Assembly: GCF_030657435.1 (NCBI RefSeq)
Contig: NZ_JAUTWS010000009.1
Location: 62,001 to 126,000 of the forward strand
Reading direction: 5' to 3'
Origin: Paracraurococcus lichenis
GTDB lineage: Bacteria > Pseudomonadota > Alphaproteobacteria > Acetobacterales > Acetobacteraceae
DNA: 64,000 bases
The notes beneath the pieces are model-generated. The model saw only the letters and a list, made by a program, of their open reading frames with translations. It made no database searches and was not told the origin of the DNA. The translations under genes were made by a program, and so were the position numbers. Positions 32,645 to 41,020 of this stretch are shown one piece after another; the stretch's first letter is position 1; the number at the start of each line of letters is the position of its first letter.

Positions 32645-34290
32645 GCCGCGCCCCGGATGCGGTCCACCAGCGCCAGCGGATCGGCCGGCACCGCATCGCC
32701 GCGCCAGGCGACATGCTGGTCCGGGCGGGACAGCACGAGGGCCTGCGGGTAGAGCGCGGGCGCCGCCTCGGCCTCGAGGTCCAGCAGCGCCATCGGCACG
32801 CCGCGCCGCGCGGCCGCCTGCAGCAGCGGCGTCGGGTCCACCGCCGCGTCGCGCCGCAGCAGCGTGAAGCCCGGCCCCATGGCATCGTAGAGCGGCCGGC
32901 CGTCGCGCAGCACGAGGTAGGGCGTGCGGCAGCCGGGCACGATGCTGGGGGTGAAGTGGTCCATGCCGTAGGGCGGCGGCGCCTCCCCATCGTAGGCGAT
33001 GATCGGGGAGTGGTCGTAGAAACTGCCGAAATTCAGCCCGCTGCAGCAGTACTGCGCGACGTTGAGGTCATAGGCCGCGCGCCCGACCCGTGCCCGCGCC
33101 GCTTCGCCGGCGGGGCCGGGATCCTCGATCTCCGCCGGCACCGCGCCGCGCTGCCGCGCCACGGCATTGGAGTGGTTCATGGCGAAATGCGAGACCTGCT
33201 CGGTGATCGGCAGCCGCTCGGCCTCATAGGCCTCGAGGATCGCGGGCGCGGCCCAGCCCCGCAGCACGCCCGCCAGCAGCCAGGCGAGGTTCGCCGCATC
33301 GGCGATGCCGGCATTCATGCCGTAGCCGGCCATCGGCACCCAGATATGCGCGGCATCGCCGCAGAGGAAGACGCGCCGGTCGCGGAAGCGGTCGGCGACC
33401 AGGCGGCGGCCGATCCAGTCCTCCCTGTTCAGCAGGCTGTACTCGAACTCCGGCCCGACGCCGAGGATGGCGCGCAGGCAGGCGTCGCGGTCCACCGCCT
33501 CGAACTCCTGCTCGCCGGGCTGGAGGTAGTTGTGGACCAGCCAGAGCTCCCGCCCGTCGATGGCGTAGACATTGCCGCAGCGCCGCGGGTTCAGCGAGAA
33601 GGTGCCCCAGGCCGGCGGCGCCTGCATGCGGGGGATCAGGTCCGGCGCGCGGATGAAGCTGGACTGCACGCGCTGCACCACGGCATCGCCTTGGAACACC
33701 GCGCCGATGTCGCGGCGGATGCCGCTGCGGCCGCCGTCGCAGCCGATGAGGTAGGCGCAGTCGATCTCGATGGGCGCGGCGTCGTCCAGCGCCTCGGCCC
33801 GCGCCAGCACCCGGCCTTCCTCCTGCGCGAAGCCGAGGAAGCGGGTGCGGTCCAGGATGGTCACGCTCGGCAGGCCGGCGAGGTGGTCGAAGAGGATCGG
33901 CTCCAGGTAGATCTGGTTGATGCGATGCGGCGGCTCCGGCGTCGGCCAGCCGGTGTCGGGGCCGCCGGTCGCGGTGAAGCGGTCCCGCCGGCAGGGGATG
34001 GGGATGCGCGCCAGCTCGATCCCCGTCGTCGTGGTCCGGTAGGCGACGTCGTTCGGGTAGTCCGGCGGCAGGCCGGCGTCGCGCAGCGCCCGCGCCACGC
34101 CGAGGCGGCGGAAGATCTCCATGCTGTGGGCGGAGACGTGGTTGCATTTCGGGCTCGGCGGCTCGCCGCGCCGGCGCTGCTCGAGGATGGTCACCGCCAC
34201 GCCGCGCCAGGCGAGGTCCATGGCCAGCGTCATGCCGACCGGCCCCGCGCCGACCACCAGCACCTCCGTTGCGATCCGCCGCGGCGTCAT
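32641..34290 (-). CDS. FAD-dependent aromatic monooxygenase (PheA/TfdB type)
   Basis: 549 residues. FAD Rossmann motif VVGAGPVGMTLAMDLAWRG, the DG motif IGCDGGRSGIRRD and the GD motif CGDAAHIWVPMAGYGMNAGIADAANLAW identify a class A flavoprotein hydroxylase. A C-terminal thioredoxin-like region (RPDQHVAWRGDAVPADPLAL) resembles that of phenol hydroxylase/2,4-dichlorophenol hydroxylase relatives. It uses NAD(P)H and O2 to hydroxylate an aromatic ring. The ATG at 34290 follows GGGGAGGA. It is first in the two-gene operon with the Bug protein. Confidence 0.9.
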   Translation of the reverse strand: MTPRRIATEVLVVGAGPVGMTLAMDLAWRGVAVTILEQRRRGEPPSPKCNHVSAHSMEIFRRLGVARALRDAGLPPDYPNDVAYRTTTTGIELARIPIPCRRDRFTATGGPDTGWPTPEPPHRINQIYLEPILFDHLAGLPSVTILDRTRFLGFAQEEGRVLARAEALDDAAPIEIDCAYLIGCDGGRSGIRRDIGAVFQGDAVVQRVQSSFIRAPDLIPRMQAPPAWGTFSLNPRRCGNVYAIDGRELWLVHNYLQPGEQEFEAVDRDACLRAILGVGPEFEYSLLNREDWIGRRLVADRFRDRRVFLCGDAAHIWVPMAGYGMNAGIADAANLAWLLAGVLRGWAAPAILEAYEAERLPITEQVSHFAMNHSNAVARQRGAVPAEIEDPGPAGEAARARVGRAAYDLNVAQYCCSGLNFGSFYDHSPIIAYDGEAPPPYGMDHFTPSIVPGCRTPYLVLRDGRPLYDAMGPGFTLLRRDAAVDPTPLLQAAARRGVPMALLDLEAEAAPALYPQALVLSRPDQHVAWRGDAVPADPLALVDRIRGAA

Positions 34291-34372
34291 GCGTGTTCCT
34301 CCCCGGCGCCGAGGATGCGTGAAGGGCCGGGCGGATGCTAGGCTCGGCGCCGCGGCAGGGCGGGGTGGCGGG

Positions 34373-34921
34373 ATGCTCGGCTTCCTCGGGCGGGGTTTCG
34401 CGGATGCGCTGCGCGTGGCGCTGCCGCTGCTGCTCGGTGTCGCGCTGATGCAGGTGCCTGCCATCATGCATGGCTATTCCGCCGGGCTGCTGCAGGCGGC
34501 CGAGGCGCTGCGCAGCGATATCGGCCAGCGGACCGCCTCCGCCCGCCGCCACTACGGCGCCGTCGGCGAGGGCGACGAGGCGCTGCTGGACCTGCTGCGC
34601 CAGCGCGAGCCCGCCAATGCCGAGGGGCTCGAGGGCTCGATCGGCAAGGCGCGGGCGCTGCGCGCGGCGCATGAGCGGATCGAGGCGGCGATGCCGGCGC
34701 TGCGGCCGGTGACGGCCCTGCTGGACCTGTCGGAGGATCCGCTCGGCGACAAGCGGGCGGTGCTGCGCCTGGCCCTCGATACCCATGTGCCGCAGATCGC
34801 CTTCGACCGGGCGGGCATCCTCTGGCTGGTGCTGGGGATCCTGCTCGGCGCCTTCCTGGCGCGGCTGGTCATCGCGTTGCTGGCTGCGCCCTTCGGCGGG
34901 CGCCGCCGGGCGGCGCGCTGA
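34373..34921 (+). CDS. DUF2937 membrane protein
   Basis: 182 residues. An N-terminal hydrophobic helix (LRVALPLLLGVALMQVPAIM), a long helical middle segment that may be coiled coil (LLQAAEALRSDIGQRTASARRHYG, AAHERIEAAMP) and a C-terminal helix (ILWLVLGILLGAFLARLVIALL) give a protein anchored at both ends with a periplasmic middle. This layout matches DUF2937, function unknown. The ATG at 34373 precedes the first helix. It is divergent from the monooxygenase gene (82 bp) and its stop abuts the end of the next gene. Confidence 0.75.
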   Translation: MLGFLGRGFADALRVALPLLLGVALMQVPAIMHGYSAGLLQAAEALRSDIGQRTASARRHYGAVGEGDEALLDLLRQREPANAEGLEGSIGKARALRAAHERIEAAMPALRPVTALLDLSEDPLGDKRAVLRLALDTHVPQIAFDRAGILWLVLGILLGAFLARLVIALLAAPFGGRRRAAR

Positions 34922-35338
34922 TCAGGCGATGCAGCCCGGCCCGTTGCGGTTGTAGCCCTGCACCGTGCCGCCGCGCGTCTCGAACACGACGGAGCAGCCC
35001 TGCGGCGGCGCCGCGCCGCCGAGCGGCACGCCGACCCCGGTGCCGAGCCCGAAGCCGCTGCCCCCGCCGCGGCCGAAGCTGAAGCCGCCGAAGCCGAGGC
35101 CGATGCTGGGATAGACCGCCGGGCCGGCGCCCGGCTGCAGGAAGTCCCATTGCAGCAGGCGGCGGCCATCGGCGTCGTAGGTCCGGCTCGGCACGCCGAG
35201 ACCGGCGACGAGCTCGGCTTCCGGCCTGCCGACATAGGCGGTCATCCGCTGGTCGAAGGCCTGGGGCGTCCGCGAGTCGCCGCAGGCGCCGAGCAGCGCC
35301 AGCATGGCGAGGATGGGGATGGAACGGGGGCGCAGCAT
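34922..35338 (-). CDS. lipoprotein with Gly-rich segment
   Basis: 138 residues. MLRPRSIPILAMLALLGAC is a lipoprotein signal with lipobox LGAC. The region AYVGRPEAELVAGLGVPSRTY followed by RRLLQWDF resembles the short SmpA/OmlA-like repeats seen in small outer-membrane lipoproteins, then comes a Gly/Phe-rich stretch (GLGFGGFSFGRGGGSGFG) and CSVVFETRGGTVQGYNRNG. I infer an envelope protein; no definite family. A TTG four codons upstream could also serve as start. Confidence 0.7.
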   Translation of the reverse strand: MLRPRSIPILAMLALLGACGDSRTPQAFDQRMTAYVGRPEAELVAGLGVPSRTYDADGRRLLQWDFLQPGAGPAVYPSIGLGFGGFSFGRGGGSGFGLGTGVGVPLGGAAPPQGCSVVFETRGGTVQGYNRNGPGCIA

Positions 35339-35408
35339 GATGCGCTTCAATGCCGCGCCCCGGCGCCGGGTTCCGCCCGAGGGCGCCGGGGGATTGCGGT
35401 GCCGGCGC

Positions 35409-36890
35409 TCAGCCCGGTGCGGACGCCGCGTCGAAGCCGTTGGCCAGCACGCCGCGCGGCCGGACCATGTCGTAGGGCCCGCGCGGCAGGAACTGCCCCG
35501 TCCCCGGCTCCGCCTGCACCACGCCGTCGCGCATGACAACCGCGCCGCGCCGGACCGTCGCCACCGGCCAGCCCGTCACCTCCAGCCCCTCATAGGGCGT
35601 GTAGTCGATGGCGTGCTGCATCAGCGCATTGGTGAGGGTGACCTTCTTCCGCGGGTCCCAGAGCGCGAGGTCGGCATCGGCGCCGACTGCGATCATGCCC
35701 TTCCGCGGCGCGAGGCCCATGAGCCGCGCCGGGTTGGTCGCGGTCAGCCGCACGAAATGGTCGAGGCTGATGCGGCCCTTCGAGACGCCCTCCGAGAACA
35801 GGATCGGCAGCCGCGCGGCGAGGCCCGGGATGCCGTTCGGGATGTCGCGGAAGGGCGCGTCGCGGCCGCTCGCCGCCTTGCCCTGCTCGCCGGCCATGGA
35901 GAAGCCGCAATGGTCCGAGGTGACGATGTCGAGCGTGCCGCGGCGGATCATCTCCCAGACCTTGGCGTGCTCCGCCGTCGTGCGCGGGCTCGGCGAGCAC
36001 ATGAAGGCGGCGCCGTCGAAGCCCGGGCGGTCCATGTCGTCCGCCGTGAGCGTCAGGTATTGCGGGCAGGTCTCACCCCAGACCTTGAGGCCGCGGGCCT
36101 GGGCGCGGGCGATCTCCTCCGCCGCCTCCTCGCAGCTCACATGGAAGACCTGGATCGGCTGGTCCACGAGTTCGGCGAGCGCGATGGCGCGGTGCGTCGC
36201 CTCCCGCTCCACGATCGAGGGGCGCGACCAGGCATGGTATTTCGGCGCGGTCAGGCCGGCCGCGATCAGCGCCTCGGTCCGCCACTTGATGGCGGCGTAG
36301 TTCTCGCAGTGGACGGTGACGAGGCAGCCGTTCCGGCGCGCCGTCACCAGGACCTTGATGTACTCCTCGTCCGAGAGGTGCAGCGGCTCGTAGGTCAGGA
36401 AGACCTTCAAGCTGCGGATGCCCTTCGCGACGATCTGCGGGACCTCGCGCTCCAGCACCTCCTCGGTCGGGTCGGTGATGATCTGGTGGAAGCTGTAGTC
36501 CAGCATGCCGCGGGCGGCGCGCTGCTCGTAATCGGCGAGGCGCGGCAGGATGCCCTCGCCCTTCCATTGCGGGACGAAGCAGACGACCGAGGTCGTGCCC
36601 CCCGCGAAGGCGGAGGTGCTGGCACTGGCGAAGCTCTCCTCGTTCACCGTGACGGCGGCGCCGGCGCCCGAGCCGACATAGCCGCCGCGGGCCGGCTCCT
36701 CGATATGGCAGTGGCTGTCGATGCCGCCGGGCAGCACCAGCAGCCCGCCGGCCTCCAGCACGGGCGAGCCGTCGGCGATGCTCTCGGCCAGCGCCGCGAT
36801 GCGCCCGCCGCGGATGCCGATGTCGCAGCGCGCCGTGCCGAAGCCGGTCGCCACCTCGCCGCCGCGCACCACCAGGTCGTAATCGGCCAT
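35409..36890 (-). CDS. hydantoinase/dihydropyrimidinase-family cyclic amidohydrolase
   Basis: 493 residues. The metal site is complete: HCHIEEP after GGID (first two His), carboxylated lysine in SLKVFLTY, histidines in VTVHCEN and FHVSCEE, and the aspartate in TSDHCGFS. The C-terminal GMIAVGADADLALWDP is the typical beta-sandwich. It hydrolyses a cyclic amide ring such as a dihydropyrimidine or 5-substituted hydantoin. The GGYVGSGAGAAVTVNEESF insertion is atypical, so the natural ring is uncertain. It has no hydantoin-pathway neighbours; the racemase-like gene is 20 kb away. Confidence 0.9.
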   Translation of the reverse strand: MADYDLVVRGGEVATGFGTARCDIGIRGGRIAALAESIADGSPVLEAGGLLVLPGGIDSHCHIEEPARGGYVGSGAGAAVTVNEESFASASTSAFAGGTTSVVCFVPQWKGEGILPRLADYEQRAARGMLDYSFHQIITDPTEEVLEREVPQIVAKGIRSLKVFLTYEPLHLSDEEYIKVLVTARRNGCLVTVHCENYAAIKWRTEALIAAGLTAPKYHAWSRPSIVEREATHRAIALAELVDQPIQVFHVSCEEAAEEIARAQARGLKVWGETCPQYLTLTADDMDRPGFDGAAFMCSPSPRTTAEHAKVWEMIRRGTLDIVTSDHCGFSMAGEQGKAASGRDAPFRDIPNGIPGLAARLPILFSEGVSKGRISLDHFVRLTATNPARLMGLAPRKGMIAVGADADLALWDPRKKVTLTNALMQHAIDYTPYEGLEVTGWPVATVRRGAVVMRDGVVQAEPGTGQFLPRGPYDMVRPRGVLANGFDAASAPG

Positions 36891-37060
36891 CTCCGCCTCC
36901 GTCGCTGAGCGGCCGGAGGATGCCGCCGCCGAGGCGCGGCGGGAAGGGCCGCGGCGACCGTCGCGCAGGGGCCGGCGCGACGCCTGCCCGCGGATTCGGC
37001 AGCGGCGGCGCCCGCTGCCCGGCCGGCGTCCCGTTCCGCCGCGAAACCCGGCGGGTCCGC
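36891..37060. other. intergenic, no gene seen
   Basis: 170 bp between the hydantoinase start and the otsA stop. It is very GC-rich with several short self-complementary runs (for example CGCGGCG/CGCCGCG type), but I find no clear terminator, promoter or coding signal. Confidence 0.5.
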
Positions 37061-38455
37061 TCAGGCCGTGCCGGCGACCGGTAGACGCTCCAGGTCCTCC
37101 GGCGCCAGGGCGCGCAGGAAGGTCTCGCCCCAGCGCTCCGGCGAGGTCTCGGCGATCGCCGCCCAGGCGTCCTGCCAGCGCGCCCGCCGCTCGGCCAGCG
37201 GCATGTCGAGCGCGGTGCAGATCGCCTCCGCCATCCCCTCCGCGTCATGCGGGTTGACCAGCAGGGCGGAGGAGAGCTGGGCGGCGGCGCCGGCGAAGCG
37301 CGACAGCACGAGCACGCCCGGATCGGCCGGGTCCTGCGCCGCGACATATTCCTTCGCTACCAGGTTCATGCCGTCGCGGATCGGCGTCACCAGCCCGACG
37401 CGGGCCAGGCGCATGAAGCCCGCCACCATGTCGCGGGTCTGCGGCCGCGCCAGCAGGCGCAGCGGTAGCCAGTCCGGCTCGCCGAACTCGGAGTTGATGG
37501 CGCCCGCGGCGGCGTCGATCTCCTGCCGCAGCCGGCGATAGGCGACGACATCCTCGCGCGAGGGCGCGGCGATCTGCAGCATGGTCAGGCTGCGGGCGGT
37601 ACGGCGGGCGGCGACGCGGCGGAAGGCCTCCAGCCGCTCCGGCAGGCCCTTGGTCGGGTCCAGGCGGTCGACGCCGAGCAGCAGCGCCTGGCCGCGCAAC
37701 GACTGCGCCAGCAGCCGCACCGGCTCGGCCGCCTGCTGCGCGGCCGCGGTCGCGGCGAATTCCGGCGCGGCGATCTCGGCGGGGAAGACGCCGAGGCGCA
37801 CCGGGCGGCCGCCGAGTTCGAGCCTGTCCTCGCCGGTGCGCACCGCGCCGGCGAAGCCGATGGCGCTGGCCGCGAAGTTGTCGCGGTCCATCGCGGTCTG
37901 GAACCCCAGCAGGTCGGAGGCGAGGACATCCTGGACGAGGCCGCGGATGCCGGGCGCGACGGCCGCCGCCTCCGGCGCCGGGAAGGGCACGTGCAGGTAG
38001 AAGCCGGTCGGCCCCAGCACGCCGCGCTGGCGGAGCGCCCCGGGCAGCGACAGCAGGTGGTAGTCATGCACCCAGATGCGGTCGTCCCGGCGCAGCATCG
38101 GCACCAGCGCATCGGCGAAGCGGCGGTTGACCCGGCGGTAGATGTCGAGGTCCTGGCGCCGGAAGCTCATCAGGTGCGGCAGGCCGTGCAGCATCGGCCA
38201 GAGCACGCCGTTGCTGTAGCCGGTGTAGAAGCCGCGATGCTCCGCCTCGGTCAGGTCGATGGTCGCATAGCCGACGCCGCCGCGCTGGACCATGCTCGGC
38301 CCGGCCTGCCCCTCGGCGACGGCCCCGCTCCAGCCGAACCACAGGCCGCCGCGCCGCTGCATCAGGCCGAGCAGGGCGACGGCGAGCCCGCCCGCCTGTC
38401 CCGCATTGCCCTGCGGCACCGGCACCCGGTTGGAGACGACGACGATCCGGCTCAT
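37061..38455 (-). CDS. otsA: trehalose-6-phosphate synthase
   Basis: 464 residues, glycosyltransferase family 20. VVSNRVPVP and AGGLAVALLG form the N-terminal donor loop, FGWSGA and WVHDYHLLSLPGALR are acceptor and catalytic motifs, RLDPTKGLPERLEAF binds the nucleotide-sugar phosphates, and GMNLVAKEYVAAQ with GVLVLSRFAGAAAQL closes the site. It joins UDP-glucose and glucose-6-phosphate to trehalose-6-phosphate. No OtsB phosphatase is in the window. It is the last gene of the leftward glucan/trehalose cluster, 82 bp after the treY remnant. Confidence 0.93.
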   Translation of the reverse strand: MSRIVVVSNRVPVPQGNAGQAGGLAVALLGLMQRRGGLWFGWSGAVAEGQAGPSMVQRGGVGYATIDLTEAEHRGFYTGYSNGVLWPMLHGLPHLMSFRRQDLDIYRRVNRRFADALVPMLRRDDRIWVHDYHLLSLPGALRQRGVLGPTGFYLHVPFPAPEAAAVAPGIRGLVQDVLASDLLGFQTAMDRDNFAASAIGFAGAVRTGEDRLELGGRPVRLGVFPAEIAAPEFAATAAAQQAAEPVRLLAQSLRGQALLLGVDRLDPTKGLPERLEAFRRVAARRTARSLTMLQIAAPSREDVVAYRRLRQEIDAAAGAINSEFGEPDWLPLRLLARPQTRDMVAGFMRLARVGLVTPIRDGMNLVAKEYVAAQDPADPGVLVLSRFAGAAAQLSSALLVNPHDAEGMAEAICTALDMPLAERRARWQDAWAAIAETSPERWGETFLRALAPEDLERLPVAGTA

Positions 38456-38537
38456 GCGCGGTTCCGTCTTGTCCGGGCAGGGCCGGGCCGCTCGCCCGCT
38501 TCCTGCGGGCAGGGCTCCTTGTGTTCGCCGCCTGGCA

Positions 38538-38900
38538 TCATCCCACCTCCAGCAGCGCCACCGGGAGCCGCGCGAGCACCTGTCCGACGGACAGGCGGTC
38601 GCCGGAGGCGTGCGGACCCTCCCCGGTCAGCGCCTCCTGCCAGTGGCGTGTCTCCCATGAAGGCGGCAGGCGAAGATCGGTTCCGCTCCATTCCGCCGGC
38701 GGCAGCAGCGGAAGCGGCGCATCGCGCAAGCTTGTCGCGGGCAGCCGTGTCACCAAGACGAGTACAGAACGTCCGCGATGCTTGCGCAGGAAGGCGAGGA
38801 CATGCCCGGTGAGCGGCCCTTCCGCCGCGACGGGCTGGCCGTCGCCCCCGGCGAAGAGCGCGCGATGCGCCGCCTTGTATGTTGGGCAAGCCGATTCAGA
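38538..38900 (-). pseudogene. treY: treY remnant: C-terminal tail of maltooligosyl trehalose synthase
   Basis: About 120 codons remain of a gene normally near 850-950 codons. The readable part, KAAHRALFAGGDGQPVAAEG, then GHVLAFLRKHRG, WSGTDLRLPPSW, and RLSVGQVLARLPVALL, matches the extreme C-terminus of TreY. The GH13 catalytic domain is absent; homology starts abruptly near 38880 and the upstream sequence runs into the hairpin behind malQ. TreY makes the terminal trehalosyl linkage that TreZ cleaves, and the order treZ-malQ-treY is common, so this is the expected place. An ATG at 38921 keeps the frame open, so a short peptide might still be made. Confidence 0.75.
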
Positions 38901-38922
38901 CCTCCGGGCCATCCGGGGCACC

Positions 38923-38943
38923 CCACGAAGCGCCGCTTCGTGG
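38923..38943. terminator. perfect 9-bp stem-loop between malQ and the treY remnant
   Basis: CCACGAAGC, loop GCC, GCTTCGTGG. It lies 34 bases past the malQ stop on the transcribed strand. There is no T-tract. It may end malQ transcripts or mark the junction left by the treY deletion. Confidence 0.45.
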
Positions 38944-38976
38944 CAACCCCTTCGGCCCTCCGGTCATCGGCGCGCC

Positions 38977-41007
38977 TCAGGCGCGCGGCCGCGCGCCCGC
39001 GAAGATCTCGAGCCGCCGCGACACCGCCGGGTCGTCCAGCAGCGCGCCGGCCTCGCCCGCGAGGCGCCGCCGCCAGTTCGGATGCTGGTCCACCGTGCCG
39101 GGCAGGTTGGGCTGTTCCGGCAGGGCCAGCGCATCCTCGAGCGGCAGGATGGCCAGCGCGCAATCGGCGCCGCCGACATGGGCGAGGGCGGCATCCACCA
39201 CCGCCGGCGCCTCCGCCGTCTTCGGCCGGTCGCCGGTCGCCGCGCCGCTCTCGAGGAAGGCGGTCCAGAGCGCCGCGCGGTCCTGCGCGCGGCGCTCGGT
39301 CTCACGCGTCACCGTCTCTGCATCGGGGAAGAGGCCGAGCTCCTCCCGCCAGGCGATGTCGCGGCCCTGCCACCAGCCGACCACCGTCGGCAGGTCGTGG
39401 GTGGTGGTCATCGCCGTCGCGTTGCGCGCCCAGTGCGACGGGCTGTGGAAGCGCCCGTCCTGCCCCTGCTCGAACCACAGCACCTTCATGCCGAGGATGC
39501 CGGCCTGCTCCATGCGGTGGTGGAAGCCGTCCGGTAGGGTGCCGAGGTCCTCGCCGATGACGACGGCGCGGTGGCGATGCGATTCGAGCGCAAGCAGCCG
39601 CACCAAGTCGTCGATGGGGTAGCGGAGATAGGCACCCTCCGCCGGGCCGGCGCCACGCGGCACGACCCAGAGGCGCTGCAGCCCCATGGCGTGGTCGACG
39701 CGCACGCCGCCGGCATGGCGGAAGGCGGCGCGCACCAGTTCGAGATAGGCGCCGAAGCCGCCGGCCTTCATCTCGACCGGCGAGAAGGCGGTCAGGCCCC
39801 AGTCCTGCCCGAGCGGCGAGAAGACGTCGGGCGGCGCGCCGACCGAGACGTCCGGCAGGATGGCGCGCTGGTGCGACCAGGCATGGCTGCCGCCGCCATC
39901 CGTGCCGACGGCGAGGTCGGCGATGAGGCCGATGGGCATGCCCGCATCGCGCGCCGCCCGCTGCGCCGCGCCGCGGGAGGCATCGGCGAGCCACTGGCAG
40001 AAGGCGTGGAAGGCGACCTCGGCCGGGTTGTCGCGGGCGAAGCGCATCACGCCCGGACTGTCCGGCGCGTGGCACTCGGCCGGCCAGTCGCGCCAGTGCC
40101 AGAGCGCCGGGTCGCGCGCGAGCAGATGCGCGTGCAGCGCCTCGAAGCGCGCATGCGCCTCGAGCGCCGCGCCGGCCTCGTTGCGATACTCGACGAAGTC
40201 CGGGTGGTCGGCGGCCTGCTCGTAGAGCCGCCTGAGGCGCGCGAGCTTGCGGCGCGCCGCGGCGGGCCAGTCGATCAGTTCGTCGGCCGGGCCCGCATCC
40301 TCCGGGATCCGGTCGCCGAGCGCGGCCGCCGGATCGGCATGCAGGACATTGAGGAAGATGCGGGAAGAGGGCGAATAGGGCCCGTACTTCCCGAGATCGG
40401 CCGAGAACATGGCATGCACCGGGCTGACCGCGATGGCGGCGCAGCCGCGGCGGCCGGCGGCATGGGCCAGCGCCGCGACACCGCCGAAATCGCCGATGCC
40501 CATGTCGCGTGGCGAGCGCAGCGAATAGATCTGCGCCGCCAGCGCCCAGGGCAGACGGCCGCCATGTGCGGCCGCGCCCAGATCCTCCAGCGTCACGCAG
40601 CGCGGCGGGGCGGCGGCGACGATGCAATGCGCATCGTCGAGGTGCAGGCGGTGGTAGCCGGGGGTGGAGATGGCGGGCAGCCGCGCCTCGCCGCCCCAGC
40701 CGCGCTCCAGATGGCCCTCGATCCGGTCGCCGCCCTCGATCTCCAGCCGGAAGCGGTGGCCGACCGCGGCGCCGGGGATCTGCACGCCGTCCGGCCCGAC
40801 GGTCATGGTGATCAGCGGCGGCAGGCGTTCGGCCAGGGCGGCCAGCGTCGCCTGCGCCTCCGCCGCATCCTCCGGCAGGCCCTGGGCGGCGAGGACGGCC
40901 CGCAGGGTCTCCGGCGAGACGGTCTTCTCCTCGCCATGCACGTCGCGCCAGGTGGTGGCGATGCCGGCCGCCTCCGCCATGGCGCGCAGTTCGGAATCGG
41001 TGGTCAT
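38977..41007 (-). CDS. malQ: 4-alpha-glucanotransferase (amylomaltase)
   Basis: 676 residues, GH77. Catalytic regions are VRVDHAMGLQRLWVVP (nucleophile Asp), VIGEDLGTLPDG (acid/base Glu) and TTHDLPTVVGWW (transition-state Asp). The N-terminal ELRAMAEAAGIATTWRDVHGEEKTVSPETLRAVLAA is the extra domain of proteobacterial MalQ. It transfers glucan segments between maltodextrins. The ATG at 41007 has GGGGGA five bases upstream; an earlier ATG at 41034 would overlap treZ. It starts 13 bases after treZ. Confidence 0.93.
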   Translation of the reverse strand: MTTDSELRAMAEAAGIATTWRDVHGEEKTVSPETLRAVLAAQGLPEDAAEAQATLAALAERLPPLITMTVGPDGVQIPGAAVGHRFRLEIEGGDRIEGHLERGWGGEARLPAISTPGYHRLHLDDAHCIVAAAPPRCVTLEDLGAAAHGGRLPWALAAQIYSLRSPRDMGIGDFGGVAALAHAAGRRGCAAIAVSPVHAMFSADLGKYGPYSPSSRIFLNVLHADPAAALGDRIPEDAGPADELIDWPAAARRKLARLRRLYEQAADHPDFVEYRNEAGAALEAHARFEALHAHLLARDPALWHWRDWPAECHAPDSPGVMRFARDNPAEVAFHAFCQWLADASRGAAQRAARDAGMPIGLIADLAVGTDGGGSHAWSHQRAILPDVSVGAPPDVFSPLGQDWGLTAFSPVEMKAGGFGAYLELVRAAFRHAGGVRVDHAMGLQRLWVVPRGAGPAEGAYLRYPIDDLVRLLALESHRHRAVVIGEDLGTLPDGFHHRMEQAGILGMKVLWFEQGQDGRFHSPSHWARNATAMTTTHDLPTVVGWWQGRDIAWREELGLFPDAETVTRETERRAQDRAALWTAFLESGAATGDRPKTAEAPAVVDAALAHVGGADCALAILPLEDALALPEQPNLPGTVDQHPNWRRRLAGEAGALLDDPAVSRRLEIFAGARPRA

Positions 41008-41020
41008 GCGGATCCCCCGG

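Noticed and set aside
38970..38986. GCGCGCC-TCA-GGCGCGC stem at the malQ stop
   Set aside because: Perfect but composed only of G/C repeats within the last codons; expected by chance at this base composition and not separately meaningful.
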